A stretch of DNA of 64,000 nucleotides from Flavobacteriales bacterium (lineage in GTDB: Bacteria > Bacteroidota > Bacteroidia > Flavobacteriales_G > JALEGO01): contig JAHDEG010000003.1 in the NCBI GenBank assembly GCA_020628935.1, forward strand, positions 124,001 to 188,000, in the 5' to 3' direction. Shown here in pieces: positions 26,657 through 35,795 of this stretch. Under the pieces are notes generated by a model. The model made no database searches and was not told the origin of the DNA. It worked only from the letters and a program-made list of their open reading frames with translations. The position numbers and the translations under genes are program-made. Position 1 is the stretch's first letter, and each line of letters starts with the position of its first letter.

Positions 26657-26959
26657 TTAGTGTTTTGCTCTAAACCAACCGTAAAATAGTCCTTTTTTAT
26701 TTGAGTTATTTCTTTTTGCTTTTTTCTTTGAGCTGCGCATCATTTTTTTTGTTTGTTTAGATTGCATGTCTTTCTGGTATTTTTTAAGCGCTTTTAGCGC
26801 TTTCGCTTCTCCTTTTCTTTCTTTTTCTTCTTTTTTAGCGAGTTCTTTTTTACGTTTTTTAATATTTGTTTCTCCTTCTAGCTTTTTTTCTTGTGTGAAA
26901 ACAAGTGTAGGCGTTAACAATAATGTTAAAACAAGTATTTTTTTTAACCACTTATTCAT
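26657..26959 (-). CDS. Small lysine-rich exported protein
   Basis: A 100-residue protein with a clear signal peptide (MNKWLKKILVLTLLLTPTLVFTQ). The mature part is extremely basic, dominated by Lys, Glu and Arg in helix-forming runs, and ends in an aromatic-basic tail (LFYGWFRAKH). No domain is recognised. It could be a periplasmic or surface peptide that binds nucleic acid, lipopolysaccharide or peptidoglycan, but that is inference from charge. It is transcribed with the LytTR regulator 9 bases downstream. Confidence 0.6.
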   Translation of the reverse strand: MNKWLKKILVLTLLLTPTLVFTQEKKLEGETNIKKRKKELAKKEEKERKGEAKALKALKKYQKDMQSKQTKKMMRSSKKKAKRNNSNKKGLFYGWFRAKH

Positions 26960-27058
26960 TTTAGTAATTTATTAAAAATGAAAGATACGACACTACCGTT
27001 AAATAAGTTATATAATCATTAAATAGATAGTATTTAGAATACTTTGTAAATTTATAAA

Positions 27059-29167
27059 ATGTACCTGCATGGGTTAGACACTCCAATAGAATACCTAAAG
27101 GGCGTAGGCCCAGAACGAGCTAAGTCACTCAAAAAGGAATTAAATATTCATATTTATGAGGATTTAATTAATCATTATCCGTTTAGATATATTGATAGAA
27201 CGGAGATGCATTCTGTTTCGCAATTAACAGCTGATTCAGGAGTTGTTCAATTAATTGGTAAAATATCAAATGTTGATACGGTTGGAGAAAAAAGAGCGAA
27301 ACGCCTAACAGCAGTATTCTCTGACGGTACTGGCGTTTTAAATTTGGTTTGGTTTCAGGGTATAAAATGGGTGAAGCCTCAAATTACTAATAGTGAAAAG
27401 TTTTTGGTTTACGGTAAAATAAATGCTTTTAAGGGTAGGTTAACAATTACGCACCCAGAAATTGAAGCTGTGTCTGCTGAAAATGCATCTGGGCTCGCCA
27501 AAGCATCCTTACAGCCTGTTTATTCCACTACAGACTTATTAACTCGAAAAGGATTACACAGCAAAGGTATAGCAAGGCTTGCAAAAGCTCTAATGCCTAT
27601 TGTTGATCAGTCTTTGAAAGAAACATTGCCTGCAACTATATCAGAAATTTTGAAACTTGGCCCTCGGAAAGTAGCAATAAAAAATATACATTTTCCGAGT
27701 GATAAGATTGCTTACCAAAAAGCACAGTATTACTTGAAATTTGAAGAGTTATTTTTTATTCAAATACGATTATTGAAGCTCAAAAAAAATAGACAGCTTA
27801 AGCATAAAGGCTTCGTGTTTGTTGAGGTAGGCAATTATTTTAAAGCTTATTATAATGAAATATTAAGCTTTGAGCTTACGAATGCTCAGAAAAGAGTAGT
27901 TAAGGAAATAAGAAAAGATTTAGGTAGTGGGAAACAAATGAACCGTTTATTGCAAGGTGATGTTGGTAGTGGTAAAACAGTCGTTTCTTTGTTGATAATG
28001 CTTATTGCTATTGATAATAATTTTCAAGCAGTTTTGATGGCGCCAACTGAAATTCTGGCACAACAACATTTTAAAAGCTTAGCATCTGATTTAGAAAAGG
28101 TAGGTGTAGGTTGTGCTATCTTAACAGGATCTACAAAGCAGGCTGAAAGAAAAATCATACATGAAGAATTATTATCAGGTAAAATAAAAGTAATAATTGG
28201 CACACATGCACTTATTGAAGATACAGTTCAGTTTAAAAACCTTGGATTAATAGTTATTGACGAACAACATAAGTTTGGTGTTGCACAAAGAGCTAAGCTT
28301 TGGGCGAAAAACAAAAATGGAATACCTCATGTTTTGGTGATGACAGCTACTCCTATCCCAAGAACGCTAGCAATGACTTTGTATGGAGATTTAGATACAT
28401 CTATTATTGACGAGCTACCACCCGGTAGAAAGCCTGTTAAAACCATTCACCAGTATGAAAAACATAGGGCAAAAGTTTTTGGGTTTCTAAAAGAGCAGGT
28501 TGATAAGGGGCGGCAGGCTTATGTAGTATACCCTTTAATTGAAGAGTCTGAAACGCTTGATTATAATTATTTGATGGATGGTTATGAGAGTATTAGTAGA
28601 ATGTTTCCTTTGCCTGAATATAAAATAGGCATTCTTCATGGCAGGATGAAGCCAGAGGATAAAGAGATTGAAATGCAAAAATTTGCTAGAGGAGAAACAC
28701 ATATTATGGTGTCAACTACCGTGATTGAAGTAGGGGTAAATGTGCCAAACTCTACTATTATGGTAATTGAAAATGCTGAAAAGTTTGGATTGTCACAGTT
28801 GCATCAATTAAGAGGAAGGGTAGGAAGGGGTGCAGAACAATCATTTTGCATTTTACTATCTAGCTATAAACTAAGCCTTAATGCAAAAGTTCGTTTAGAA
28901 ACCATGTGCAGAACCAACAACGGATTTGAGGTTGCTGAGTCGGATTTAAAATTAAGAGGTCCTGGAGATATGATGGGTACTCAACAGAGTGGAATTACCG
29001 ACCTGAAAATATCTAATTTAGTTACTGATGGTAAAATATTGGGTTTAGCTAGAGAAATGGCTCAGAAAATTTTAGAGGAAGATCCTTCATTAGAGAAACA
29101 TCCCTTACTTTTAAATGAGCTACAGAGAAAGAAAAAACGGTTTAAAAACTGGAGTCGAATATCTTAA
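27059..29167 (+). CDS. recG: ATP-dependent DNA helicase RecG
   Basis: Remodels stalled replication forks and branched recombination intermediates. The 702-residue protein has the N-terminal wedge/OB region (about 1-260), then helicase motifs: Walker A GDVGSGKTV near residue 300, DEQHKFGV (motif II), MTATPIPRTLAM (motif III) and STTVIEVGVNVPN (motif V). Motif VI is QLRGRVGRG. The RecG-specific C-terminal segment, with DLKLRGPGDMMGTQQSG, is intact. Confidence 0.97.
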   Translation: MYLHGLDTPIEYLKGVGPERAKSLKKELNIHIYEDLINHYPFRYIDRTEMHSVSQLTADSGVVQLIGKISNVDTVGEKRAKRLTAVFSDGTGVLNLVWFQGIKWVKPQITNSEKFLVYGKINAFKGRLTITHPEIEAVSAENASGLAKASLQPVYSTTDLLTRKGLHSKGIARLAKALMPIVDQSLKETLPATISEILKLGPRKVAIKNIHFPSDKIAYQKAQYYLKFEELFFIQIRLLKLKKNRQLKHKGFVFVEVGNYFKAYYNEILSFELTNAQKRVVKEIRKDLGSGKQMNRLLQGDVGSGKTVVSLLIMLIAIDNNFQAVLMAPTEILAQQHFKSLASDLEKVGVGCAILTGSTKQAERKIIHEELLSGKIKVIIGTHALIEDTVQFKNLGLIVIDEQHKFGVAQRAKLWAKNKNGIPHVLVMTATPIPRTLAMTLYGDLDTSIIDELPPGRKPVKTIHQYEKHRAKVFGFLKEQVDKGRQAYVVYPLIEESETLDYNYLMDGYESISRMFPLPEYKIGILHGRMKPEDKEIEMQKFARGETHIMVSTTVIEVGVNVPNSTIMVIENAEKFGLSQLHQLRGRVGRGAEQSFCILLSSYKLSLNAKVRLETMCRTNNGFEVAESDLKLRGPGDMMGTQQSGITDLKISNLVTDGKILGLAREMAQKILEEDPSLEKHPLLLNELQRKKKRFKNWSRIS

Positions 29168-29213
29168 TTTCATCAAAAAATAATAGTTAACTATGAATAA
29201 GTTACTACTATTA

Positions 29214-30164
29214 TTAATTTGAATGAATAAGTTTATTTAATCCTTCTTCAATAAACATTTCAGGCTTGTAATTAAGAACTCTTTTAGCCTTATCAATTGA
29301 TGCGTATGATAATTTTATATCTCCTTGGCGGGGTTCAGTATGTGTAGGTTTTAATTCTGAAATTGACGGTTCAACCTTGCTAAAGTTATTTTTAATAATG
29401 TTAAACAACTCATTTAAGGTTGTTTGTTGTCCGCAAGCAATATTGTACACAGTGCCTAACGCCTCTTTATTAGTAGTTGTTAATGCTTTAATGTTAGCAT
29501 TAACAACATTTTTTACATAAGTAAAATCTCGCATTTGTTCGCCATCGCCATGTATTGTAGGAGATTGATTGTTTTTAACAGATTTCACAAACTTAGGAAT
29601 CACGGCTGCATACGCACCGTTTGGATCTTGTCTTTCACCAAAAACATTAAAATATCTAAGGCCAATAATTTCTAAACCATATAAGTCTGAGAATACATTT
29701 GCATATAATTCGTTTGTTTTTTTTGTTACTGCATAAGGCGATAAAGGTATTCCCACGTTGTTTTCTGTTTTTGGAAGATCGCTGTTATCTCCATAAACTG
29801 ACGAGCTTGACGCGTATACGATTCTTTTAATACTGGAATTGTGCGCTGCCCAAAGCATATTTAAAAACCCAGTAGAATTAGCATTATGAGTTGCTAAGGG
29901 GTTTTCAATAGATCTGGGTACCGAACCTAACGCTGCTTGGTGAAGAATAGCGTTTGCGCCCTTAAAATTTTTCAGGCACTGTTCGTAGTTAGATACATCT
30001 CCTTCAATAAATGTGAAAAGTGGGTTTTTAAGATGATGTTCAATATTTTCTTTTTTTCCAGTGCTAAGATTGTCAAAGCAAACTACCTCATGCTTTAGGT
30101 TTAATAATTCATCGCATATATGCGATCCAATAAATCCTGCACCACCTGTTACAACTATTTTCAT
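29214..30164 (-). CDS. NAD-dependent nucleotide-sugar epimerase (GalE/WbpP-like)
   Basis: An extended short-chain dehydrogenase, 316 residues from the start at 30164. I chose this start because MKIVVTGGAGFIGSH opens the Rossmann fold directly, while the longer frame adds an implausible polar N-terminus. Glycine motif GGAGFIGSH, DNLSTGKKEN and the catalytic SSSVYG with YAVTK (Tyr-Lys pair) are present. The sequence resembles UDP-glucose or UDP-N-acetylglucosamine 4-epimerases used for surface glycans. The exact substrate is unclear. Its start is 34 bases from the divergent gene at 30199. Confidence 0.9.
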   Translation of the reverse strand: MKIVVTGGAGFIGSHICDELLNLKHEVVCFDNLSTGKKENIEHHLKNPLFTFIEGDVSNYEQCLKNFKGANAILHQAALGSVPRSIENPLATHNANSTGFLNMLWAAHNSSIKRIVYASSSSVYGDNSDLPKTENNVGIPLSPYAVTKKTNELYANVFSDLYGLEIIGLRYFNVFGERQDPNGAYAAVIPKFVKSVKNNQSPTIHGDGEQMRDFTYVKNVVNANIKALTTTNKEALGTVYNIACGQQTTLNELFNIIKNNFSKVEPSISELKPTHTEPRQGDIKLSYASIDKAKRVLNYKPEMFIEEGLNKLIHSN

Positions 30165-30198
30165 TGATCTATGATAATTTTTCTTGAAATTTGCATGT

Positions 30199-30531
30199 AT
30201 GAGTAACTGGAGCAAAGCTAAGCAATACTTTGAAGAAACATTTGGTGACGGCCTTGATTTAAATGCAATACTATTTATTATTGGTGTGCAAGAGCTAGGC
30301 AAGGGCTATCAGAAATTTAGTAAGGATGATAAATTAAATGTTCTACACATTGCAATTTGCACTTTACTAGAGCCCTACGGTTACTATAGTTTTTCTGGTT
30401 ACGATAAAGATATGTGGCCCCATTGGGAAAAAACAGATCAACTACCAAATTTAAACGCTGTTGAGCAAGAGCAATTAATGAAAAATGCAATTGTAGACTA
30501 CGTAGTACAAAATGAATTAATTACAGAGTAA
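30199..30531 (+). CDS. Conserved hypothetical protein (110 aa)
   Basis: A small soluble protein, 110 residues from the ATG at 30199. The TTG at 30184 would add 5 residues and seems less likely. It is mostly helical with several aromatic residues (YFEETFGDGLDL, WPHWEKTDQ). The family looks conserved in Bacteroidota but I know no function. It ends 3 bases before the GSCFA gene, so the two form an operon. Confidence 0.72.
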   Translation: MSNWSKAKQYFEETFGDGLDLNAILFIIGVQELGKGYQKFSKDDKLNVLHIAICTLLEPYGYYSFSGYDKDMWPHWEKTDQLPNLNAVEQEQLMKNAIVDYVVQNELITE

Positions 30532-30534
30532 GTA

Positions 30535-31482
30535 GTGGTGGCTAATTTATTTACTAAGGTTAACTTGCCTAGCGACATTAGTGTTGCAAATTACAAGCAT
30601 TCTTTCTTTTTTATAGGTTCGTGTTTTAGTAATTCTATCGGAAATATCTTCACTAACAGTAAGTTACAAACTTTAATAAATCCATTTGGAGTCTTATTTA
30701 ACCCAATTAGTGTTTTAAATGCGGTAGAAAATATCATTTCTAAAAAAGTGTACTCTGAGAAAGACTTATTTTTAAATAATGAAGGAGTTTGGATTAGTTT
30801 TGATCACAGCTCGCAATTCTCTGCGTTAACTTCAAATGAAGCACTAAGCAATATTAATAAATCAGTAAGAAACGCACATAGCTTTCTATTAAATACTGAT
30901 TATATATTCATAACTCTAGGTACAGCCTGGGTTTACGAAAATAATAGTACAGGAGGTATTGTAGCTAATTGTCATAGATTTCCTCAGAAAAAATTTAATA
31001 AGAGAATATTATCAGTTGATGAAGTTTATAAAAGTCTAGCTAAAATAGTTGAGCTAGTAAAACGTAAAAAGAAGTCTGTAGAGATTGTATTTACACTAAG
31101 TCCAGTGAGACATATAAAGGATGGAGTTATTGAAAATGCAAGAAGTAAAGCAATATTGTTAACTGCAATTCATCAATTATGTGACACTGGTTTTGCTAAG
31201 TACTTTCCTTCCTTTGAAATAATGACAGATGAGTTAAGAGATTACCGTTATTATAAATCTGACTTGCTTCACCCTTCTGACTTGGCCGTTGATATAATTT
31301 ATGAAAAACTAGCTTCTGTTTTTTTTGACAATCATACAAAAGAGTATATATACGAGCACAAAAAGCTAAATAACTTGCTCAACCACCGCCCAGTATTTTC
31401 AGAATCAGGGGCGCACAAAAAAACACTACTCAAAATAACTCAGATGGAAGAAGAAATAACCCGTAAATACTTTGGTAAGTAA
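30535..31482 (+). CDS. GSCFA-domain protein
   Basis: A 315-residue protein of the GSCFA family, named after the motif seen here as IGSCFSNSIG near residue 27. Later family segments are the Asn/His-rich NCHRFPQKKFNKR, FTLSPVRHIKDG, DYRYYKSDLLHP and a C-terminal helical tail. The Ser-Asp-His pattern is like SGNH hydrolases, so a role in acyl or sugar ester cleavage is possible; GSCFA itself has no firm function. It starts with GTG and directly follows the small hypothetical. Confidence 0.85.
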   Translation: MVANLFTKVNLPSDISVANYKHSFFFIGSCFSNSIGNIFTNSKLQTLINPFGVLFNPISVLNAVENIISKKVYSEKDLFLNNEGVWISFDHSSQFSALTSNEALSNINKSVRNAHSFLLNTDYIFITLGTAWVYENNSTGGIVANCHRFPQKKFNKRILSVDEVYKSLAKIVELVKRKKKSVEIVFTLSPVRHIKDGVIENARSKAILLTAIHQLCDTGFAKYFPSFEIMTDELRDYRYYKSDLLHPSDLAVDIIYEKLASVFFDNHTKEYIYEHKKLNNLLNHRPVFSESGAHKKTLLKITQMEEEITRKYFGK

Positions 31483-31926
31483 TTACATTACTACATCCCA
31501 AATATCTTCAGATTTACCTATCCAATCTTTAAACTGTTCTTTTCCTCCTCTCGATTCCCAATCAGAGTCTATAGTAAGTTTTGAGCTTATACCACCTCTG
31601 GGATTACAAACCATTACAACCCTTAATCTTTCTGGTTCATAAACCTCCATTAAGTGATCGTAAAATAAGTTTATTAGCCTTTCGTATGAAACAATAATGT
31701 CTCTAAGGTGATAAGAGTATAGCTTAAGGGATTTAAGTTCAATAATCTTATTTTTTGGATAAAATGTTAGGAATACACTCGCAAAATCTGGCTGATTATT
31801 TACGCCTAAAAAAGTAAATTCCGGAATTTTTATTTTTATCTCGTAGGCTCCCTTGGATGGATTAGGTATTCCTTTTAAGATTGATTTATCAATGCTTGGG
31901 TACAATTTCTTTTTTTCGTTTTCCAT
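31483..31926 (-). CDS. QueF-family protein lacking the catalytic cysteine
   Basis: A 147-residue homologue of short QueF, the NADPH-dependent reductase that turns preQ0 into preQ1 for queuosine. Family parts are clear: IPNPSKGAYEIKIKIPEFTF, QPDFA with the conserved Asp at 47, ELKSLKLY (the QueF NADPH motif) and NPRGGISSKLTIDSDW. The nucleophile Cys expected 7 residues before that Asp is replaced by Leu40 (FTFLGVNNQPD), and the His of the usual HE pair is Tyr81, while Glu82 is kept. The only Cys (107) is elsewhere. It cannot form the thioimide intermediate, so it probably has another role. It follows a small lipoprotein gene by 9 bases. Confidence 0.82.
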   Translation of the reverse strand: MENEKKKLYPSIDKSILKGIPNPSKGAYEIKIKIPEFTFLGVNNQPDFASVFLTFYPKNKIIELKSLKLYSYHLRDIIVSYERLINLFYDHLMEVYEPERLRVVMVCNPRGGISSKLTIDSDWESRGGKEQFKDWIGKSEDIWDVVM

Positions 31927-31935
31927 TATCTTATT

Positions 31936-32067
31936 TTAGTGGCTGAAAGATGGGCAATCGCAATCTTGCTTTGGTTGCTTTTTAATTCCATTTGAAGAAG
32001 CACAACTGAATAAAATTAAGGAAATGCTAATCAGAATTAATAGAGTGCTTTTTGTAAATTGGAACAT
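31936..32067 (-). CDS. Small lipoprotein upstream of the QueF-like gene (43 aa)
   Basis: A short frame on the minus strand with start ATG at 32067-32065. It encodes a canonical lipoprotein: a charged N-terminus (MFQFTKS), hydrophobic core (LLILISISLILF) and lipobox LFSC with Cys at residue 21. The mature 23 residues are polar and contain QDCDCPSFSH, a CxC pair that could bind metal. It ends 9 bases before the QueF-like gene, indicating one transcript. Similar tiny CxC-PSF lipoproteins seem to occur in Flavobacteriia, but I cannot name a function. Confidence 0.72.
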   Translation of the reverse strand: MFQFTKSTLLILISISLILFSCASSNGIKKQPKQDCDCPSFSH

Positions 32068-32118
32068 AATTAAAGCAAATATCAAAATTAATTTAATCTT
32101 TAAATCATTAAACTTCAG

Positions 32119-32150
32119 TTTTGTTACTTCTTCTTAAAGTTTTACATTTA
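32119..32150 (+). promoter_or_regulatory. Bacteroidota-type promoter for the MlaE/MlaF-like operon
   Basis: TTTTG at 32119-32123 and TACATTTA at 32143-32150 are separated by 19 bases, the expected spacing for TTG and TAnnTTTG elements, with one mismatch in the last base. The predicted start is near 32155, giving a leader of about 10 bases before the TTG start codon. Confidence 0.5.
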
Positions 32151-32164
32151 AGCAAATCTTTAAT

Positions 32165-32905
32165 TTGAATATTTTAAGACATATAGGTTCTTATGCATTA
32201 ATGCTTTCGAAAACGCTTAAAAAACCTGAAAAAACAAGGGTTTTTTGGAGTAGATTTGTAAGAGAAGTTAGTGTAATGGGCATTGGATCCTTGCCTTTGG
32301 TATTAATTATTTCTTTTTTTATTGGCGGAGTAATTGTAATTCAAACAGCCTCTAATATCTCAAGTCCATTTATTCCTGCATATCTTATTGGTTTTACCAC
32401 ACGACAGTCGATGATATTAGAATTTTCAACCACAGTAATAGGTTTAATTCTTATAGGTAAAGTAGGTAGTAGCATTGCAACTGAATTGGGTACCATGAGA
32501 ATTACTGAGCAAATTGATGCACTTGAAATAATGGGTGTAAACTCTAAGTCGTTTTTAATCCTTCCTAAAATATTTGCATTGGTATTTGTTAATCCTTTAT
32601 TAACAATTTTTAGTATTGGAATTGGTATTGTTGCAGGAATGTGGGTAGGCGATTTAACAGGACTATGCCCAATGAAACAATATGTGTTGGGTGTTCAGTA
32701 TTCTTTTAAAATGAGCGATGTAACTTATTCTTTAATAAAATCTATTGTTTTCGGATTTATTATTTCTTCTATACCTGCTTATTTTGGCTATTTTGTAAAA
32801 GGTGGTGCTGTTGATGTAGGAAAAGCAAGCACAAGTGCCGTTGTTTATACCAGTATAGTACTACTTTTTATGAATTATGTAATTACTCAATTAATGTTGT
32901 TATGA
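32165..32905 (+). CDS. ABC transporter permease, MlaE family
   Basis: A 246-residue inner-membrane permease related to MlaE, which moves phospholipids between membranes in lipid-asymmetry maintenance. Five or so hydrophobic segments are visible. The family signature FSTTVIGLILIGKVGSSIATELGTMRITEQIDALEIMG (in parts: LIGKVGSSIATELGTM, TEQIDALEIMGV) is present near the middle. It starts with TTG. Its stop overlaps the start of the ATPase gene by 4 bases. No MlaD-type MCE substrate-binding gene is adjacent, so that part may be encoded elsewhere. Confidence 0.93.
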   Translation: MNILRHIGSYALMLSKTLKKPEKTRVFWSRFVREVSVMGIGSLPLVLIISFFIGGVIVIQTASNISSPFIPAYLIGFTTRQSMILEFSTTVIGLILIGKVGSSIATELGTMRITEQIDALEIMGVNSKSFLILPKIFALVFVNPLLTIFSIGIGIVAGMWVGDLTGLCPMKQYVLGVQYSFKMSDVTYSLIKSIVFGFIISSIPAYFGYFVKGGAVDVGKASTSAVVYTSIVLLFMNYVITQLMLL

Positions 32906-33663
32906 TTGAGTTGCAAAACATAAAAAAGAGCTTTGGAGATAATGAAGTCTTAAAAGGAGTTTCACTAACCTTTGAAACTGGAAGTATGAATCTAATTATT
33001 GGTGCAAGTGGTTCGGGTAAAACAACAATTGCTAAGTGTATGGTTGGCTTGCATAGTCCAGATTCAGGAAAGGTATTGTTTGACGGTAGAGACTTCCATA
33101 ATTTAAATTTTAAAGAACAAAAAAATATTAGAAAGGATATTGGTTTTTTGTTTCAAGGCAGTGCCTTGTTTGATTCAATGACTGTAGAAGAGAATGTTAG
33201 TTTTCCATTACAGATGTTTTCTTCTTTATCAAAAAACGAAGTTAAAGAAAGGGCACAAATGTATTTAGAAAAAGTAGGTCTTTCACATGCGTTAAAGTTA
33301 TATCCTTCGGAACTAAGTGGAGGGATGATGAAGCGAGTAGGTATTGCCCGAGCTATTTCTGCTGGGCCTAAATACTTGTTTTGCGATGAGCCAAATTCAG
33401 GATTAGACCCTCAAACATCGGTTGTAATTGATGAGTTAATATCCTCCTTAACAAAAGAGTTTAATATTACTACTATTATTATTACGCATGATATGAATTC
33501 AGTCATGAGCATTGGTCAAAATGTTTTTTTTATTCACAAAGGAAACTTGCTATGGAAAGGCTCTAGTAAGGAAATTCTCACAACCAAAGAAAAAGAGTTA
33601 ACCGATTTTGTGTACGCGTCAAGTTTTTTAAAGGAAGTTAAAAATCAAATTATAAGTAAGTAA
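32902..33663 (+). CDS. ABC transporter ATP-binding protein, MlaF-like
   Basis: A 253-residue ATPase that powers the adjacent permease. Walker A is IGASGSGKTT near residue 34, Q-loop in FLFQGSALF, signature LSGGMMKRVGIARA and Walker B FCDEPNSGLDP, with the switch His in IIITHDM. The ATGA overlap with the permease gene indicates translational coupling. The system would act at the inner face of the cytoplasmic membrane in outer-membrane lipid homeostasis. Confidence 0.95.
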   Translation: MIELQNIKKSFGDNEVLKGVSLTFETGSMNLIIGASGSGKTTIAKCMVGLHSPDSGKVLFDGRDFHNLNFKEQKNIRKDIGFLFQGSALFDSMTVEENVSFPLQMFSSLSKNEVKERAQMYLEKVGLSHALKLYPSELSGGMMKRVGIARAISAGPKYLFCDEPNSGLDPQTSVVIDELISSLTKEFNITTIIITHDMNSVMSIGQNVFFIHKGNLLWKGSSKEILTTKEKELTDFVYASSFLKEVKNQIISK

Positions 33664-33720
33664 TGGTTCTTGAAACGTATATTCACTAGTAAAATTTTCT
33701 TATAGAACTGTTAAAATAAC

Positions 33721-33728
33721 TACATTTG
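33721..33728 (+). promoter_or_regulatory. Candidate -7 element for gmd-fcl
   Basis: TACATTTG matches TAnnTTTG fully and lies 44 bases upstream of gmd. The -33 region is T-rich but has no exact TTG. A separate promoter here is plausible because gmd follows the ABC genes by a 109-base gap. Confidence 0.35.
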
Positions 33729-33772
33729 CAGTATTGTTTTCAAGGTAAACAGCCTTGTATATATTTTTGTAG

Positions 33773-34861
33773 ATGAAAAAAGTAGCATTAATTACCGGGG
33801 TAACTGGTCAGGATGGAGCATATTTAGCTGAATTGCTAATTGAAAAGGGTTATGTAGTTCACGGTATAAAGCGAAGAAGTTCAATGTTTAATACGCAGAG
33901 AATTGATCACTTATATCAAGATCCTCACGAAAAAGATAGAAATTTTATCCTTCATTACGGAGATACCACTGATTCTACGAACTTAATTAGAATTATACAA
34001 GAAACGCAGCCTGACGAAATTTACAACTTGGCAGCTCAATCACACGTTAAAGTTTCTTTTGAGGCACCCGAGTATACAGCTAACGCTGATGCTTTGGGTA
34101 CATTACGTATTTTAGAAGCAATACGAATACTCAAATTAGAAAAGAAAACTAAATTTTATCAAGCGTCAACATCCGAGCTTTATGGTAAAGTTCAAGAAAT
34201 ACCACAAACAGAAACAACACCTTTTTATCCTCGTAGCCCTTACGCAGTAGCTAAGTTATATGGTTTTTGGATTGTAAAAAATTATAGAGAGGCATATGGT
34301 ATGTATGCTTGCAATGGGATTTTATTTAATCATGAAAGTCCTTTAAGAGGAGAAACATTTGTAACCCGAAAAATTACAAGGGCAGTTGCAAGAATATCCC
34401 TCGGATTACAAGAAAAAATGCACCTAGGTAATTTAGATGCTCAAAGAGATTGGGGGCATGCTAAAGATTACGTAGAAGGAATGTGGCTTATGTTACAGCA
34501 AGAAAAAGCTGACGACTTTGTGCTAGCAACCGGAGAAACCACACCCGTTAGAGATTTTATTTCTAAAGCTTTTAAACAAGTAGGAATTGAGGTAGATTGG
34601 CAGGGAAAAGGAGTTAGCGAGAAAGGAATTGATCGTAAAACAGGAAAAACATTAGTTGAGGTTGATGAAAAATATTTTAGACCAACAGAAGTTGATCTTT
34701 TAATAGGTGATGCCACTAAAGCTAAAACCGAATTAGGTTGGAAACCAAAGTATACCCTAGAAAAGTTAATTGAAGAGATGATTACTGCAGATGTAAAGCT
34801 TTTCGAAAAAGACAAATTCTTATTAGATAAAGGTCATTCAATATACCAGTTTCATGAATAA
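33773..34861 (+). CDS. gmd: GDP-mannose 4,6-dehydratase
   Basis: Makes GDP-4-keto-6-deoxymannose from GDP-mannose, the first step to GDP-L-fucose. The 362-residue protein has the NADP-binding [14 protein letters not shown], the dehydratase catalytic [11 protein letters not shown] and YAVAK (Tyr-Lys). The Gmd-typical [16 protein letters not shown] is also present. Length and motifs match the family. Its 3' end overlaps fcl by 8 bases, so the two steps are encoded together. Confidence 0.97.
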   Translation: MKKVALITGVTGQDGAYLAELLIEKGYVVHGIKRRSSMFNTQRIDHLYQDPHEKDRNFILHYGDTTDSTNLIRIIQETQPDEIYNLAAQSHVKVSFEAPEYTANADALGTLRILEAIRILKLEKKTKFYQASTSELYGKVQEIPQTETTPFYPRSPYAVAKLYGFWIVKNYREAYGMYACNGILFNHESPLRGETFVTRKITRAVARISLGLQEKMHLGNLDAQRDWGHAKDYVEGMWLMLQQEKADDFVLATGETTPVRDFISKAFKQVGIEVDWQGKGVSEKGIDRKTGKTLVEVDEKYFRPTEVDLLIGDATKAKTELGWKPKYTLEKLIEEMITADVKLFEKDKFLLDKGHSIYQFHE

Positions 34862-35795
34862 AGATTCTAAAATATACGTTGCTGGCCATAGAGGTATGGT
34901 TGGCTCTGCTATTTTAAGGCTTCTTATAAAAGAGGGATACAGTAATATTGTATATGCTACTTCTTCAGAAGTTGATTTAAGAAATCAGCAACAAGTAAAT
35001 GATTTTTTTGATAGAGAAAAGCCTGATTATGTATTTTTAGCAGCCGCAAAAGTTGGAGGTATACAAGCAAATAATACATACAAGGCAGATTTTATGTATG
35101 ATAATTTAATGATAGAGGCTAATGTTATACATGCAGCATATAAAAATGAAGTGAATAAGCTGTTGTTTTTAGGTTCATCATGTATTTATCCTAAAAATGC
35201 TCCTCAGCCAATTAAAGAAGAATATTTATTGTCAGATTATTTAGAGGAAACGAACAAACCATACGCGCTAGCTAAAATATCTGGCATAAGTTTGTGTCAA
35301 TCATATAACGATCAGTACGGTACAAACTTCATATCAGCTATGCCCACTAATTTGTATGGGCCAAATGATAATTACGATCTTAATAATTCTCATGTTTTTC
35401 CTGCACTAATTAGAAAATTTCATGAAGCAAAACTCAACAACCAAGCAACAGTAGAGATTTGGGGTACAGGCAAGCCTATGCGTGAATTTTTACATGTTGA
35501 TGATTTAGCTTCAGCCAGTTTATTTTTAATGCATAATTACAACAGTTCTGATATTATAAATGTAGGATATGGTAAAGACATTACCATTGCCGATTTAGCA
35601 CATTTAGTTAAAGACGTAACTGAATGCTCAGCAGAAATTACATTTAATACAACTAAGCCAGATGGTACCTTAAAAAAGGTAATGGATGTTTCTAAAATAA
35701 AAGCAATTGGCTGGGAGCCAAAGATATCTCTTAAAGAAGGTTTAAAGAGTGTTTACAAAGAGTTTAGTGCGGCATATGAGCCACAATCTATTTAG
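34854..35795 (+). CDS. fcl: GDP-L-fucose synthase
   Basis: A 313-residue epimerase/reductase that converts GDP-4-keto-6-deoxymannose into GDP-L-fucose. The Rossmann motif is [10 protein letters not shown], with [10 protein letters not shown] and catalytic YALAKISGI (Tyr-Lys), then [13 protein letters not shown] and [14 protein letters not shown]-like elements near the end. The gene overlaps gmd at its start and a barrel protein gene at its end by 20 bases, marking one polysaccharide operon. Confidence 0.96.
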   Translation: MNKDSKIYVAGHRGMVGSAILRLLIKEGYSNIVYATSSEVDLRNQQQVNDFFDREKPDYVFLAAAKVGGIQANNTYKADFMYDNLMIEANVIHAAYKNEVNKLLFLGSSCIYPKNAPQPIKEEYLLSDYLEETNKPYALAKISGISLCQSYNDQYGTNFISAMPTNLYGPNDNYDLNNSHVFPALIRKFHEAKLNNQATVEIWGTGKPMREFLHVDDLASASLFLMHNYNSSDIINVGYGKDITIADLAHLVKDVTECSAEITFNTTKPDGTLKKVMDVSKIKAIGWEPKISLKEGLKSVYKEFSAAYEPQSI

